Shown: positions 17,405 to 27,453, counted from the first letter of the stretch. The stretch: DNA of 64,000 nucleotides from [Borrelia] finlandensis (GCF_000181875.2 NZ_ABJZ02000005.1:62001-126000); one strand, 5' to 3'. The notes: generated by a model from the sequence alone, not told the origin. Program-made: numbers and translations.

Positions 17405-19204
17405 TTAATTATCATTGGATTTTAGAACCGCAAGAAAAGCACTTTGTGGAATCTCAACATTTCCCACCATCTTCATTCGCTTTTTACCTTCTTTCTGCTT
17501 TTCCAAAAGTTTTCTCTTACGAGTAATATCACCACCATAACACTTGGCAGTAACATCTTTTCTAACAGGAGAGATTGTCTCTCGAGCGATAACATTAGAG
17601 CCAATAGCACCTTGAATGGCTATTCTAAATTGTTGCCTTGCTATTTCATCTTTCAACTTTTTACAAATCCCAATAGCCTTAGTTCTGGCGCTATCTTTAA
17701 AAACCAACTGAGAGAGCGCATCAACTCTATCTCCATTGACTAATATGTCTAATCTTACCAAATCTGTATATTCATAATCTAAAAGCTCATAATCAAAAGA
17801 AGCATATCCACGGCTCACGGATTTAATTTTATCATAAAAATCAAAAAGGATTTCAGAAAGAGGCATTTTATAAATAAGTTCAACACGCTTAGTATCAAGA
17901 TAAATTAAGTTCGTCTGAACTCCTCTTTTCAATAAACACACACTCATAATATTGCCCAAAAATTCTGTAGGAACAATAATATTGGCCTTAATATAAGGTT
18001 CAAGAACGCTTTCAATAGCTTCATTTCCGGGAAATTGCTCAGGAGTTTCAATAAAATAAGATTCTCCCTTTTTAGGAATTATTTTGTATCTAACAGAAGG
18101 AGAAGTCAATATCACATTTAAATTAAATTCACGCTCAATGCGTTCTTGAATAACTTCTAAATGCAAAAGACCAAGAAATCCACACTTAAAACCATGCCCA
18201 AGAGCAGATGATGAATCTTTTTCAAATGTTAACGATGCATCATTAAGCTTTAATCTATCCATTGCCTTTAAAAGATCATCATATTGATTAGCATCAACAG
18301 GATAAACTGAAGAAAACACTACAGGCTTAACTTCTTTAAATCCCTCAAGAGGAGATAATGCGGGGAAATCACAAAGTGTTACTGTATCTCCAATTTTCAC
18401 ATCTGATATATTTTTTATTCCTGCAATAAAATATCCAACATCTCCTGCTTCTAAGGTATCTTTTCTTTCAAGTGATATTTTAAAAATTCCGATCTCTTCA
18501 ATTAAATGCTCGCTATTAGTATGCATTAACCTAATCTTATCGCCCGTTTTGATTTGTCCTTCGAAAATCCTAAAGTGAACAACAACTCCTCTATAAGAAT
18601 CATAATGAGAATCAAAAATTAATGCTCTTAATGGATCCTTAATACTTCCCCTAGGAGATGGCACATACTTACAAATAGCTTCAAGCAAATCATCAATTCC
18701 TATTCCATTCTTAGCAGAAATCGAAATAGCAATTTCTTCATTTAATCCTAAATCATTTTTTATTTGCTTTTTTACAAAATCAACATTAGCATTTGGAAGA
18801 TCTATCTTATTAATAACGGGAATAATTTCTAAATCATGCTCAAAAGCCATATAAAAATTAGAAACTGTTTGGGCTTGTATTCCCTGACTTGCATCAATTA
18901 ATAAAAGAGCACCCTCACAAGATGAAATTGCCCTTGAGACTTCATAAGAAAAATCAACATGGCCTGGAGTATCTACAAAATTTAACTCATAAAAATCACC
19001 ATCATTACTTTTATAGGTAATTGTTACTGCCTGACTTTTAATTGTAATTCCTCTTTCTCGCTCAATATCCATACTGTCAAGCATTTGACTTTTAAAATCA
19101 CGATCAGATATTATTTTAGCCTTTTGAATAAATCGATCAGCTAATGTAGATTTACCATGATCAATGTGTGCAATAATGCAAAAGTTTTTCTTACGAATAC
19201 TAAT
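17405..19204 (-). CDS. lepA: Elongation factor 4 (LepA), apparent ATT start
   Basis: A ribosomal GTPase that back-translocates or remodels stalled ribosomes. The first ATG in frame (19084) would remove the P-loop, yet the frame continues upstream through IIAHIDHGKSTLADRF, which is LepA G1. Between that and the in-frame TGA upstream there is no ATG, GTG or TTG. An ATT at 19204-19202 lies 7 bases after AGGGGGG (19218-19212) and would give 599 residues starting with M-S-I-R-K-K-N-F. A second ATT lies at 19198. Other motifs are DTPGHVDF, NKIDLPNA and a normal C-terminal domain ending in FLAVLKSNDN. Confidence 0.93.
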   Translation of the reverse strand: MSIRKKNFCIIAHIDHGKSTLADRFIQKAKIISDRDFKSQMLDSMDIERERGITIKSQAVTITYKSNDGDFYELNFVDTPGHVDFSYEVSRAISSCEGALLLIDASQGIQAQTVSNFYMAFEHDLEIIPVINKIDLPNANVDFVKKQIKNDLGLNEEIAISISAKNGIGIDDLLEAICKYVPSPRGSIKDPLRALIFDSHYDSYRGVVVHFRIFEGQIKTGDKIRLMHTNSEHLIEEIGIFKISLERKDTLEAGDVGYFIAGIKNISDVKIGDTVTLCDFPALSPLEGFKEVKPVVFSSVYPVDANQYDDLLKAMDRLKLNDASLTFEKDSSSALGHGFKCGFLGLLHLEVIQERIEREFNLNVILTSPSVRYKIIPKKGESYFIETPEQFPGNEAIESVLEPYIKANIIVPTEFLGNIMSVCLLKRGVQTNLIYLDTKRVELIYKMPLSEILFDFYDKIKSVSRGYASFDYELLDYEYTDLVRLDILVNGDRVDALSQLVFKDSARTKAIGICKKLKDEIARQQFRIAIQGAIGSNVIARETISPVRKDVTAKCYGGDITRKRKLLEKQKEGKKRMKMVGNVEIPQSAFLAVLKSNDN

Positions 19205-19235
19205 ACTACTTCCCCCCTGAACTACAAGTCAAAAT

Positions 19236-20216
19236 TTAAAAATTATTTTTTTTTAAATATACAGAATCTTTAATTTGACTTCTTGATTTCGCAATATAAG
19301 GAGAAAACCTTGGTGCAAGATCTACTATTAATTTCCAAGTATCTATTGCTCTAAATTTATAATTGCCATTAGAATATGCATAAGTAGCAGTAGCAACATT
19401 ATAAACTATTTCCCAAAAATCTGTAGATTCAAAAGCATTTTTTATTGCCTTGTACTTATTAATTTTTTGAACAAAAGACCTTAAATTTTTAAACTGATAC
19501 ACAGGTTCATAATAACAAACATAATCATACATTCTTGTTAAAATTCCTACTGCAGCTATAAGTCCATGAGTAATTGAAAGTTCATAAGCTTTTAAGTGCA
19601 AATAAACTTTTGACAATAATTGATGAGTATCAATAACATTGTAGTTTTTAAATCTGTAAAGATTAAAAGTAAAATCAATACCAAAAGCTCCTCTTACTTG
19701 TTTTAAATAAGAAGTCAAATAAAATGAAGCATTAAGTTCATTGTTTGGCATACTATTTTCGCCTTGAGAATAATCATGATAACTATAATAATCTTTTTTA
19801 GTTGAAAACTTATTTAATATGTCATTCAAATAATCAATAGTATCAACATAATTATTCTCAAGCTCAGCCATTTTAGCTAAAGAAAAAAGTATTTTTTTTT
19901 CAAAAGATTCATCTAGTAAATAATATCTGTCTTCAAAAGACTTGTAAAGGTTTAATTTTTCAAGAATAGCATTGCCAGACATACCATAAGCTACTGACAA
20001 ATAATAACTAGCTTCAGGATAAACGCCTTTTCTAAGCAAAGCTTCCTGCAAATAATTAATAGCATGTGTAAGATTAGACTTACTAAATTCAGATTTAGAA
20101 TAAAGAAATTGCCTGCCTTTTTCAAGTAAAATCCAATACGGAAAATTTTTATTACTTGAAGAATTCAAAGAAATAGAAAAAGGCAAAGCAAAAAAAAATA
20201 AAACCACATTTCTCAT
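19236..20216 (-). CDS. Exported TPR-like protein of unknown function
   Basis: A 326-residue protein with a signal peptide (VVLFFFALPFSISLNSS). The mature part is helical with TPR-like units, for example LTHAINYLQEALLRKGVYPE followed by ASYYLSVAYGMSGNAILEKL, and aromatic-rich segments afterwards. It contains about four cysteines but no lipobox at the signal end. It lies between the V-type ATPase operon (71 bases downstream of atpK) and lepA (31 bases upstream), so it may be read through from either side. I recognise no defined family. Confidence 0.75.
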   Translation of the reverse strand: MRNVVLFFFALPFSISLNSSSNKNFPYWILLEKGRQFLYSKSEFSKSNLTHAINYLQEALLRKGVYPEASYYLSVAYGMSGNAILEKLNLYKSFEDRYYLLDESFEKKILFSLAKMAELENNYVDTIDYLNDILNKFSTKKDYYSYHDYSQGENSMPNNELNASFYLTSYLKQVRGAFGIDFTFNLYRFKNYNVIDTHQLLSKVYLHLKAYELSITHGLIAAVGILTRMYDYVCYYEPVYQFKNLRSFVQKINKYKAIKNAFESTDFWEIVYNVATATYAYSNGNYKFRAIDTWKLIVDLAPRFSPYIAKSRSQIKDSVYLKKNNF

Positions 20217-20287
20217 AATAATAAATATATTAAATTAACTCATAAATTACGAGAAAATTTAATATTAAAAGAAATAATAAATCAAAA

Positions 20288-20722
20288 TTAAACAAACTTA
20301 AATATCATTAAGAATACCATTACAAAAAGAGCAACAGATTCTATTAATCCTAAAACTAATAGATATGTGGCAAATCCTTTCCCAGTTTCAGAAAATGCAT
20401 CGCAAGCACCTGCTGCCGCTTTACCTTGAGCAAACCCAGAAACAGCAATGGCAAGCCCACCACCAATACCAGCTCCAAGCAACAACCATGGATTTGTCTG
20501 CATCATTACCTCATATAACGTGTTCATCAAAATATATCCATATATTATTTGAGTCAATGGTGCTGAAACAAAAACGATCAATAAAAATGGTGCTGGCTTT
20601 CCTTGCATATAGCATCTCTTCCATGCTCCAATAGCAGCACTACCTGCCGCCCCCATACCCAACGCAGAACCTATTGCTGAGATTGTTAAAGCTGAATTAA
20701 CCCCTATTAAACCTATATCCAT
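20288..20722 (-). CDS. atpK: V-type ATPase subunit K (rotor c-like proteolipid)
   Basis: A 144-residue membrane protein built from two fused helical hairpins. Ion-binding residues can be read: Thr 57 and Gln 58 (APLTQII), Gln 99 (GFAQGK) and Glu 128 (LGLIES). These match by position the T, Q, Q, E sodium ligands known from Enterococcus NtpK; the first hairpin lacks a carboxylate, as usual for V-type rotors. It is the last gene of the ATPase operon, with AAGGAG before its ATG. Confidence 0.95.
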   Translation of the reverse strand: MDIGLIGVNSALTISAIGSALGMGAAGSAAIGAWKRCYMQGKPAPFLLIVFVSAPLTQIIYGYILMNTLYEVMMQTNPWLLLGAGIGGGLAIAVSGFAQGKAAAGACDAFSETGKGFATYLLVLGLIESVALFVMVFLMIFKFV

Positions 20723-20738
20723 AAGTACTCCTTTTTAT

Positions 20739-22565
20739 TTATTTTTTCATTTTTTTAAAAGGCCTATAAGCACATCCACTCCATTCTTGCCCTAAATGGT
20801 TTGAAAATTCAAGCATATTAAGCCTTACTCCATGAACAATCACTGAAAGCAAAGATAACATTATATTTAAAACATGCCCAAAAAGTATGACAATAATTCC
20901 AGCTACTATAAGACCAATATTAGAAGATTTTAACAAAGGTATTGACATAGTATTAAAACTTGCTGATATTGAAAGCCCCGCAAGCCCAACTGCAAAAAGT
21001 CTAATATAAGATATTATATCTGCAAACCCCGACACAGTGGTTAAAAACTGTTCTATAATACCCCCAAAACTTTTCAATATACACTTGAAAAAATTTGAAC
21101 CATCTTGCTTACCAAAAACAAATACAAGTGCAACGCCAAAATATATTACATTATAAACAACATTATACATGGGAAATCTAGATTGACTTAGTATTAAATT
21201 CAAAACAAGATAATAAAGTCCAACTATACACATAAGCCAACCAATCTGTGCAATTGAATGAATATGGGGCTTTTCTTTTACCTGTCTGAAAAAATTCCAA
21301 ACATGCGCCAATGAAATTTGCAAAACCCCTATTGAAAAACAGATAAAGATAATATTTTGTACACTATTTTTCTCTGTCAAATAACTAACTTTAAATGAAT
21401 TTAAAATAGGAAACATTTCAAGAATTAAAGGACTACCAAACCAAGTCCCAGTCATAGCACCATAAATTATCGATGATACACTCAGATAAAATATTAACCC
21501 ATGAAATGGCGTTAAGGGCTTGCCCTTAAGAAGAAAACTCAAACTAAGCAAAATTCCTATCAAAAAAAATATCACTCCATAAGCTGCATCACCTATTATC
21601 ATACCAAAAAACACAAAGAAAAATAACATAAAGATAAAACTTATATCCCTTTCTTTGTACCCAGGAATTGTCTCTAAAATATTAAAAATGGGTGCAGCTA
21701 AATTGGCAATTCCTTTTCTTTTTATATAAGTTGGAATAATATCATTTTCTTCAGGATCTGCAAATTGCGCTGCAAAACCTGCTTTTAAAACTGCGCTTTT
21801 AAGAGATTCTTGACTTTCAGCTGGAACAAATCCTGTAATATACGAAAAATCTTCAAAATCAGTTTGCATATCAGCTAAAACTTGCTCAAACTCTACGATT
21901 TGATCGTAATTTTTTATCTCATCTCTTAAAATATCAATATATTTATTAAAAAGAGAAATTTGTGTTAATTTTTGATCTAAAATCTCATCAACAACCTTTA
22001 ATTTATTATTAATATAATAAAGATCAAAATTAAATTTAAACTCATCGGCAATTTCAATTTTTTGCTCAAACTCACCAACACTCACAAAATAAGAAGTGTT
22101 TTTTACATTTTTAATCAAAAGCACATTGACATTAGGGTCTCTTAATAAATTTTTATATTCACTTTTTTGGATTTTAAAAAATTGAATATAAATGTTAGAC
22201 TCTTTTAATTCGTCAATATTCTCTAAAGAAAAATTTCCCCAAACAGAAATCAAATTCCTTTCATGTAATAAAGATCGTTTAATATCTTGAAATTCTTTAA
22301 TTTCATTGCCTAAATTGACTATGCTTTTTGCAATATCTAAAAAATTTCCATTAGAAGATTTTAAAGCTTTAACACCTCCATCTTCTTTAAGCAGGGAAAA
22401 AGCTTGCATTAAAATTCGTCTATCATCAATGCTTTTTTTTAAAGAATCTGAATTCTTGTTGCAAGAATTAATATGAACTGCTCCAAAATCTCTTAAAATC
22501 TCTAATGACTCTTTTTTATATTTTGATAAAGTTAAAAGTAAAACTTTTTTCATTTTTACAATCAT
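20739..22565 (-). CDS. atpI: V-type ATPase subunit I (stator a-like)
   Basis: A 608-residue protein with a cytoplasmic N-terminal half that is partly coiled coil (residues 1-300) and a C-terminal half of seven to eight membrane helices. The essential arginine facing the rotor is in SYIRLFAVGLAGLS near residue 520. Motifs EENDIIPTYIKRKG and MIIGDAAYGVIFF are typical. AGGAA precedes the ATG, which overlaps the end of atpD by 4 bases. Confidence 0.95.
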   Translation of the reverse strand: MIVKMKKVLLLTLSKYKKESLEILRDFGAVHINSCNKNSDSLKKSIDDRRILMQAFSLLKEDGGVKALKSSNGNFLDIAKSIVNLGNEIKEFQDIKRSLLHERNLISVWGNFSLENIDELKESNIYIQFFKIQKSEYKNLLRDPNVNVLLIKNVKNTSYFVSVGEFEQKIEIADEFKFNFDLYYINNKLKVVDEILDQKLTQISLFNKYIDILRDEIKNYDQIVEFEQVLADMQTDFEDFSYITGFVPAESQESLKSAVLKAGFAAQFADPEENDIIPTYIKRKGIANLAAPIFNILETIPGYKERDISFIFMLFFFVFFGMIIGDAAYGVIFFLIGILLSLSFLLKGKPLTPFHGLIFYLSVSSIIYGAMTGTWFGSPLILEMFPILNSFKVSYLTEKNSVQNIIFICFSIGVLQISLAHVWNFFRQVKEKPHIHSIAQIGWLMCIVGLYYLVLNLILSQSRFPMYNVVYNVIYFGVALVFVFGKQDGSNFFKCILKSFGGIIEQFLTTVSGFADIISYIRLFAVGLAGLSISASFNTMSIPLLKSSNIGLIVAGIIVILFGHVLNIMLSLLSVIVHGVRLNMLEFSNHLGQEWSGCAYRPFKKMKK

Positions 22566-23170
22566 AAGCTGTTCCTATTTTTTTTTATCAAACTAGATTT
22601 AGCAATTTTGCCTCTTACAACAGCCGAAGTTTGCTGATCTCCAAGATATATATTAATTTTTTTTATATTAGCCTTAGCTGTTGGTATCATAACTTTCTCA
22701 AATAAATTAACCCTCTGAGATGTTATTCGAAACTCTCTTAAAAGCAAATCAATCTGTTTTTTTAAAATTTTAAGTTCTACATCAATTTGAATCACAACTT
22801 TAAGAATCTCAATCCCCTTATCTACCCAATAAGGAGTAAAAAGTAAATCATGCCTTATGTCTTCATATTCAATAGAATCGAATATAGGAATTGCAACTCC
22901 AGCAATATTTAAAGACTTTTTGACCACTGTTTTTACTTGAATCCAACTCTCAAAAGGAAATTTTTCACTAAAAAGAGAAATCCAATTAGAAATATTCTCC
23001 TTAAGTTTTTGTTGCTCAAGATTTTTGATCTTGTAAGAATTCTCAATTTTAACAATTTCCATATAAAGCTGATGCTTCTTAAGCTGCAAAGTAGGCAAAT
23101 ATCTCTTAAACATTTTAAGTTCGTCTTTTTGCTTTTTAAGATCATTTTTGGTCAATTTAATTTTAGACAT
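22562..23170 (-). CDS. atpD: V-type ATPase subunit D (central shaft)
   Basis: A 202-residue helical protein starting MSKIKLTKNDLKKQ, the usual N-terminus of subunit D, which forms the rotating shaft inside the A3B3 head. The C-terminus is helical as expected (FEKVMIPTAKANIKKINIYL). A TTG at 23176 in frame overlaps the atpB stop (TTGA), but ATG 23170 fits the family start. Cysteine is absent. The gene lies between atpB and atpI with overlaps, so expression is translationally coupled. Confidence 0.93.
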   Translation of the reverse strand: MSKIKLTKNDLKKQKDELKMFKRYLPTLQLKKHQLYMEIVKIENSYKIKNLEQQKLKENISNWISLFSEKFPFESWIQVKTVVKKSLNIAGVAIPIFDSIEYEDIRHDLLFTPYWVDKGIEILKVVIQIDVELKILKKQIDLLLREFRITSQRVNLFEKVMIPTAKANIKKINIYLGDQQTSAVVRGKIAKSSLIKKNRNSL

Positions 23171-23172
23171 AA

Positions 23173-24477
23173 TCAATAAGTCTCTTTTTTAGGCCAATAT
23201 TTTTCAATAAGATCTGTTTTTATTCCCGTTTCTTTTGGGCTAAAACAACTAGCAAGAATGCTCCAACCTAAATCTAAAGCCTCTTCTAAAGGAATATTAA
23301 CAGACAAATCCATCATCTTGCTTTCAAACATATTGCTATACTTGAGCAATTTTTCATCCCACTTAGTCATATTAAACCCCATAGCCTTTTTTTCTACAGA
23401 CTCTTTTGAAGATGCATAAAGCTTGATCATTGAATCCATTATAGTCCTGTGATCGTCTCTAGTTCTACTATTTACCATTTGCTTAAGTCTTGAAAGAGAC
23501 CCAAAAGGCTCTATTCTGCCGCCTTTTAAATAGTATTGGCCTTCTGTAATGTATCCAGTATTGTCAGGAACAGGATGAGTAACATCGTCACCCGGCATTG
23601 TTGTAACTGCAAGTATTGTAATTGATCCTGCACCTTCAAAATCAATAGCCTTCTCATAACGATATGCAAGCTGAGAATATAAATCCCCGGGATAACCTCT
23701 GTTAGAAGGCACTTGTTCCATTGTAATAGATATTTCTTTCATTGCATCAGCAAAATTTGTCATGTCTGTGAGAAGCACCAAAACTTTTTTGCCCTTTAGA
23801 GCAAACTTTTCAGCAACAGAAAGTGAAATATCGGGAACAGTTAAAGATTCAACAACAGAATCATTAGCGGTATGAACAAAAAAAATTGCTCTACTTAAAG
23901 CACCTCCCTTTTCCAAAGAATCTTTAAAAGTTAAATAATCATCATGCTTAAGTCCCATTCCGCCAAGAATTATTAAATCAACTTCTGCTTGAAGTGCAAT
24001 TCTTATAAGAAGCTCATTATAAGGCTCACCAGAAACAGAAAAAATTGGCAATTTTTGAGATTCAACAAGAGTATTAAAAACATCTATCATTGGAAGCCCT
24101 GTCCTTATCATATTTCTAGGAACAATACGTTTTGTAGGATTTGCAGAAGGCCCACCAATTTCAATCAAATTATCATCAAGAGAAGGGCCCCCATCTTTAG
24201 GATTCCCAGAACCATCAAAAATTCTACCCAACAAATTGTCAGAAAATGAAACCTGCATTGAATGCCCTAAAAACTTTATCTCGTCTGACGTGGAAACACC
24301 TCTTGTACCACCATAAACCTGAAGAGAAACTTTTTCTCGATCAAGCTTAATTACTTCGGCTAGAGAACTTGTATCTTTTGCTTTCACAATAGCAAGCTCA
24401 CCATACTTAATACCTTGAGCTGTAACAGTTATTACATTGCCTGCTATAGACTCTATTTTACTATAGACTCTTTTCAT
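23173..24477 (-). CDS. atpB: V-type ATPase subunit B (non-catalytic)
   Basis: A 434-residue regulatory nucleotide-binding subunit of the A3B3 head. It contains [22 protein letters not shown], then [10 protein letters not shown] where the catalytic subunit has its P-loop, and [12 protein letters not shown] and [15 protein letters not shown], all typical of B. It is 24 bases downstream of atpA. A run of nine C residues lies between the two genes on the + strand (24493-24501), giving the mRNA a strong G-rich Shine-Dalgarno. Confidence 0.96.
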   Translation of the reverse strand: MKRVYSKIESIAGNVITVTAQGIKYGELAIVKAKDTSSLAEVIKLDREKVSLQVYGGTRGVSTSDEIKFLGHSMQVSFSDNLLGRIFDGSGNPKDGGPSLDDNLIEIGGPSANPTKRIVPRNMIRTGLPMIDVFNTLVESQKLPIFSVSGEPYNELLIRIALQAEVDLIILGGMGLKHDDYLTFKDSLEKGGALSRAIFFVHTANDSVVESLTVPDISLSVAEKFALKGKKVLVLLTDMTNFADAMKEISITMEQVPSNRGYPGDLYSQLAYRYEKAIDFEGAGSITILAVTTMPGDDVTHPVPDNTGYITEGQYYLKGGRIEPFGSLSRLKQMVNSRTRDDHRTIMDSMIKLYASSKESVEKKAMGFNMTKWDEKLLKYSNMFESKMMDLSVNIPLEEALDLGWSILASCFSPKETGIKTDLIEKYWPKKETY

Positions 24478-24501
24478 ATATATATTTCTCCAACCCCCCC
24501 C

Positions 24502-26229
24502 CTAAATTACCTTTTTAAAATTTATCAATTCACCCAAAGCATGCTCCAACTTATTAAACTTATGATCCTTAAAAGAAGAAAGATTCATGTCTAAAAGATT
24601 TTGCCTTAACTCATTTATAAAATCTCTTGCTTGAAGCTTATCAGAAAACTCAAAGTTAGTTTTAAGAATGTTATAAACTATATCAAACATATAATTCTGA
24701 CGCTCTGAACTAACAGCAGCATCAATAGAATCAAATGAATTTTGCTGTAAATAGCATGAATCAAGTAGCTCGGATTTTAAATAAATTAAAAAATCATCGT
24801 TACTTATGCCTTCTTCTCCAACAACTTTCATCATTTGATTAATTTCGTTACCTTTCACCAAAAAAGATCTTGCATATTCGGTCTTTTTTTGATCAATAAC
24901 GCCTTTATATTTACTCCAAGATTCAAGAGGACTAATAGCTGGAAATTTCCTAGCATCAGACCTTTCTCTTGTAAGCCCGTGAAATGCTCCTACAACTTTT
25001 AAAGTTGCTTGAGTAACTGGCTCTTCAAAATTACCACCAGCAGGACTTACAGAGCCACCAACTGTTACAGATCCAATATCCCCATTATTAAGAACTACAA
25101 TGCCTGCCCTTTCATAAAAGGAAGCAATAACAGACTCAAGATATGCCGGAAAAGCCTCCTCACCAGGAATTTCCTCAAGGCGACCAGACATTTCTCTCAT
25201 TGCTTGAGCCCATCTTGAAGTTGAATCTGCCAAAAGAAGAATATCAAGGCCCATTTGCCTGTAATACTCACCAATAGTAATAGCAGTATAAACAGAAGCT
25301 TCTCTAGCTGCAACTGGCATTGAAGATGTATTACAAATAATACAAGTCCTGTCCATTAAAGATTTACCAGTTTTTGGATCCATTAATTCGGGAAATTCTT
25401 TAAGAGTTTCTACCACTTCTCCTGCTCGCTCACCACAAGCTGCAATAATCACTACATCAACATCAGCATTTCGACTTGTAACCTGCTGAAGAACCGTTTT
25501 TCCTGCTCCAAAAGGCCCTGGAATACAAAAAGTTCCACCTTTGGCAACTGGGAAAAATGTATCTATAATTCTAGTTTGAGTCAACATAGGTTCACTAGGA
25601 ATAAGGCGTTCCTTATAATTAGTAATAGGAACTTTAACAGGCCAATGAAAAGACATTGTAATATTATGCCTCATACCAGAATCATCTTCAATTACAGCAA
25701 TTTGCTCATCAATCGAATAATCGCCATCACTTACAATCTCCACAATTTTATAAGAATCCCTTTTATAAAATGGAATCATTATTTGATGGTGAACAGTTCC
25801 CTCAATTACAAAACCCAAAAAATCTCCTGCAATAACGATGTCTCCAACTTTGGAGGTTTTTTTAAAATTCCACTTTTTATCTTTATTCAAGGGCCTTAAG
25901 TATACTCCCCTTTCTAAAAAAAATCCACATTGAATAGCCAATTCAGGCAAAGGATTTTGAAGCCCATCATATACTTGAGTTAAAAGGCCCGGTCCAAGTT
26001 CAACTGTTAAAAGTTTGTCTGTAAATTCAACTAGATCTCCAACAGATATCCCTTTTGTTAATTCAAAAACCTGTGCATCAACTTCATTGCCCCTAATACG
26101 AATTACTTCTGCTTTTAAATTTCTACCAGCAGTCTTTACAAATAAAACTTCATTCATAGAAACTGAACCTTCTACCTCAATAGTAACTAAGTTTCCATTA
26201 ACTCCAACGACTTTTCCTTTTGTATTCAT
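24502..26229 (-). CDS. atpA: V-type ATPase subunit A (catalytic)
   Basis: A 575-residue catalytic subunit. The P-loop GPFGAGKTVLQQ lies near residue 235. The long insertion typical of A subunits is present between the N-terminal barrel and the P-loop (residues 110-200). The catalytic Glu region reads AACGERAGEV, and the DSTSRWAQAMREMSGRL segment carries the Walker B and arginine-rich element. It is preceded by the small gene at 26243-26788. Confidence 0.97.
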   Translation of the reverse strand: MNTKGKVVGVNGNLVTIEVEGSVSMNEVLFVKTAGRNLKAEVIRIRGNEVDAQVFELTKGISVGDLVEFTDKLLTVELGPGLLTQVYDGLQNPLPELAIQCGFFLERGVYLRPLNKDKKWNFKKTSKVGDIVIAGDFLGFVIEGTVHHQIMIPFYKRDSYKIVEIVSDGDYSIDEQIAVIEDDSGMRHNITMSFHWPVKVPITNYKERLIPSEPMLTQTRIIDTFFPVAKGGTFCIPGPFGAGKTVLQQVTSRNADVDVVIIAACGERAGEVVETLKEFPELMDPKTGKSLMDRTCIICNTSSMPVAAREASVYTAITIGEYYRQMGLDILLLADSTSRWAQAMREMSGRLEEIPGEEAFPAYLESVIASFYERAGIVVLNNGDIGSVTVGGSVSPAGGNFEEPVTQATLKVVGAFHGLTRERSDARKFPAISPLESWSKYKGVIDQKKTEYARSFLVKGNEINQMMKVVGEEGISNDDFLIYLKSELLDSCYLQQNSFDSIDAAVSSERQNYMFDIVYNILKTNFEFSDKLQARDFINELRQNLLDMNLSSFKDHKFNKLEHALGELINFKKVI

Positions 26230-26242
26230 TTAAATTCCTTTT

Positions 26243-26788
26243 CTAAACTTTTTCATTAGTTTTATCAATTAAATTTTTACAAATATTGTCAAAATTTTGA
26301 ATACCCAATTTTTCTTTAAATAAATTATGCCTTAAAAATAACCTTAACTTTAAAAAGTAAATTATTAATTTTTCAAAATCAAATTCATGCCCAACCTCAA
26401 GATCAGTTAAAAATTGCCACTTAAGAAGGTCAAAACTTAATTCTATTTCAAAAGGATTTTCTTTCAAGCAGATGTTTTTCAAAATACTCAGATAGTAACT
26501 TGAAAAATAAGTAGATTCTAAATAAAAATCCTTAGACAATCCCAATTTTTCTGCCCTTAAAGCTGCAAGTGTATACCTTATTGTATCTTCAAAATCAAGA
26601 AAAAGGTCAATAACTCTTGACTTACCCCTATCTACCCTAAATTCTAGCAACTCTTTTAAAAAATTGAAGTCCTTTTTACTTAAAGAAATTTCGACATTAT
26701 TTAAAAAATCTGAAACACTATAATTTTTCAAAGATTTTAAATCAATATAAGGCAAAGAAGATAAAACATAATAATATGAATCCAACAC
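26243..26788 (-). CDS. ATPase-operon protein resembling DUF2764, possible C-subunit substitute
   Basis: A 181-residue helical protein beginning with [16 protein letters not shown]. The YYYLVASLP-type start is what I remember of the DUF2764 family found in V-type ATPase operons of spirochaetes and Bacteroidetes. It starts at GTG after AGGAG. It occupies the slot between atpE and atpA where archaeal operons carry C and F. No other candidate for C, F or G is in the operon, so a stalk role is plausible, but this is inference from position. Confidence 0.7.
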   Translation of the reverse strand: MLDSYYYVLSSLPYIDLKSLKNYSVSDFLNNVEISLSKKDFNFLKELLEFRVDRGKSRVIDLFLDFEDTIRYTLAALRAEKLGLSKDFYLESTYFSSYYLSILKNICLKENPFEIELSFDLLKWQFLTDLEVGHEFDFEKLIIYFLKLRLFLRHNLFKEKLGIQNFDNICKNLIDKTNEKV

Positions 26789-26797
26789 AAAAGTCTC

Positions 26798-27397
26798 CTA
26801 GATCACTTTTATAACTTCCTTAAATCTTGGATTAAGATAATCAAAAAGAATGTCTGCAATAGTTTCAGCTGAAAAATCATAATGCAAACCAATATTCTTT
26901 TTTTGAATCTTAAAACCTTTGCTTATGCCTCTGAAAGGCCTAAGCTCCATCCCTTCCTTAAGCTTATTGCCAAGCTTTAGTCTTAATATCTGCTCTAAAC
27001 TAAAAAAATCAGATTCATTTAATTGAATAACTAATTTTTCTCCCTTAGCCCATGAATCCGTTACTTTAATTATAAGCTCTGCTAAGAAATTATTATCACT
27101 TAAAACTTCCGTCACATTATCTTTTAAAGCATTTTCAAAAAGAGATTTAAGATTCTTTTCAACTCCAATAATTAAATCTCTTATTGCCTGACGAGAAGCT
27201 TCAAGGGCATGACATTTATAATCATTAGCTTCTTTCTCTGATTTTGCCTTTAATACTCTAGCAGCTTCTTCTGCTCTAGCAACTATTTCTTCTGCCTCTC
27301 TTTTAGCCTTCAAAATAATATCATTAGATGCTCTCTCAGCTTCTTCAAGCCCATCTTTTTTAATTTTATTTATCAGATCCTTTACTTCAAATTGCAT
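26798..27397 (-). CDS. atpE: V-type ATPase subunit E (peripheral stalk)
   Basis: A 199-residue protein with a long N-terminal helix rich in Ala, Glu and Lys (KAKREAEEIVARAEEAARVL), ideal for the coiled-coil stator, and a globular C-terminal half. A start at ATG 27397 is preceded by AAGGAG; the TTG one codon earlier is also in frame. It is the first gene of the operon, 28 bases below a good promoter. No separate G/H partner gene for its coiled coil is visible nearby. Confidence 0.9.
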   Translation of the reverse strand: MQFEVKDLINKIKKDGLEEAERASNDIILKAKREAEEIVARAEEAARVLKAKSEKEANDYKCHALEASRQAIRDLIIGVEKNLKSLFENALKDNVTEVLSDNNFLAELIIKVTDSWAKGEKLVIQLNESDFFSLEQILRLKLGNKLKEGMELRPFRGISKGFKIQKKNIGLHYDFSAETIADILFDYLNPRFKEVIKVI

Positions 27398-27424
27398 CAA
27401 AACTCCTTATCATATAAGATAAAA

Positions 27425-27453
27425 ATAATAACTTAACACTTATTAGCAAACAA
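27425..27453 (-). promoter_or_regulatory. Promoter of the V-type ATPase operon
   Basis: On the minus strand TTGTTT (27453-27448) and TATTAT (27430-27425) are separated by 17 bases. They lie about 30 bases upstream of the atpE start in the only sizeable gap before the operon. Confidence 0.5.

Noticed and set aside
20365..20634. Open frame on the + strand opposite atpK
   Set aside because: It is the antisense of a conserved rotor gene; no Shine-Dalgarno, and no recognisable protein.
23989..24249. Open frames opposite atpA and atpB
   Set aside because: They are shadows of conserved coding sequence with odd composition for this genome.
24493..24501. Run of nine C between atpA and atpB as a contingency tract
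   Set aside because: It is outside the coding frames and, on the minus strand, is a G-rich Shine-Dalgarno region. Length variation could tune atpB, but nothing here shows it.
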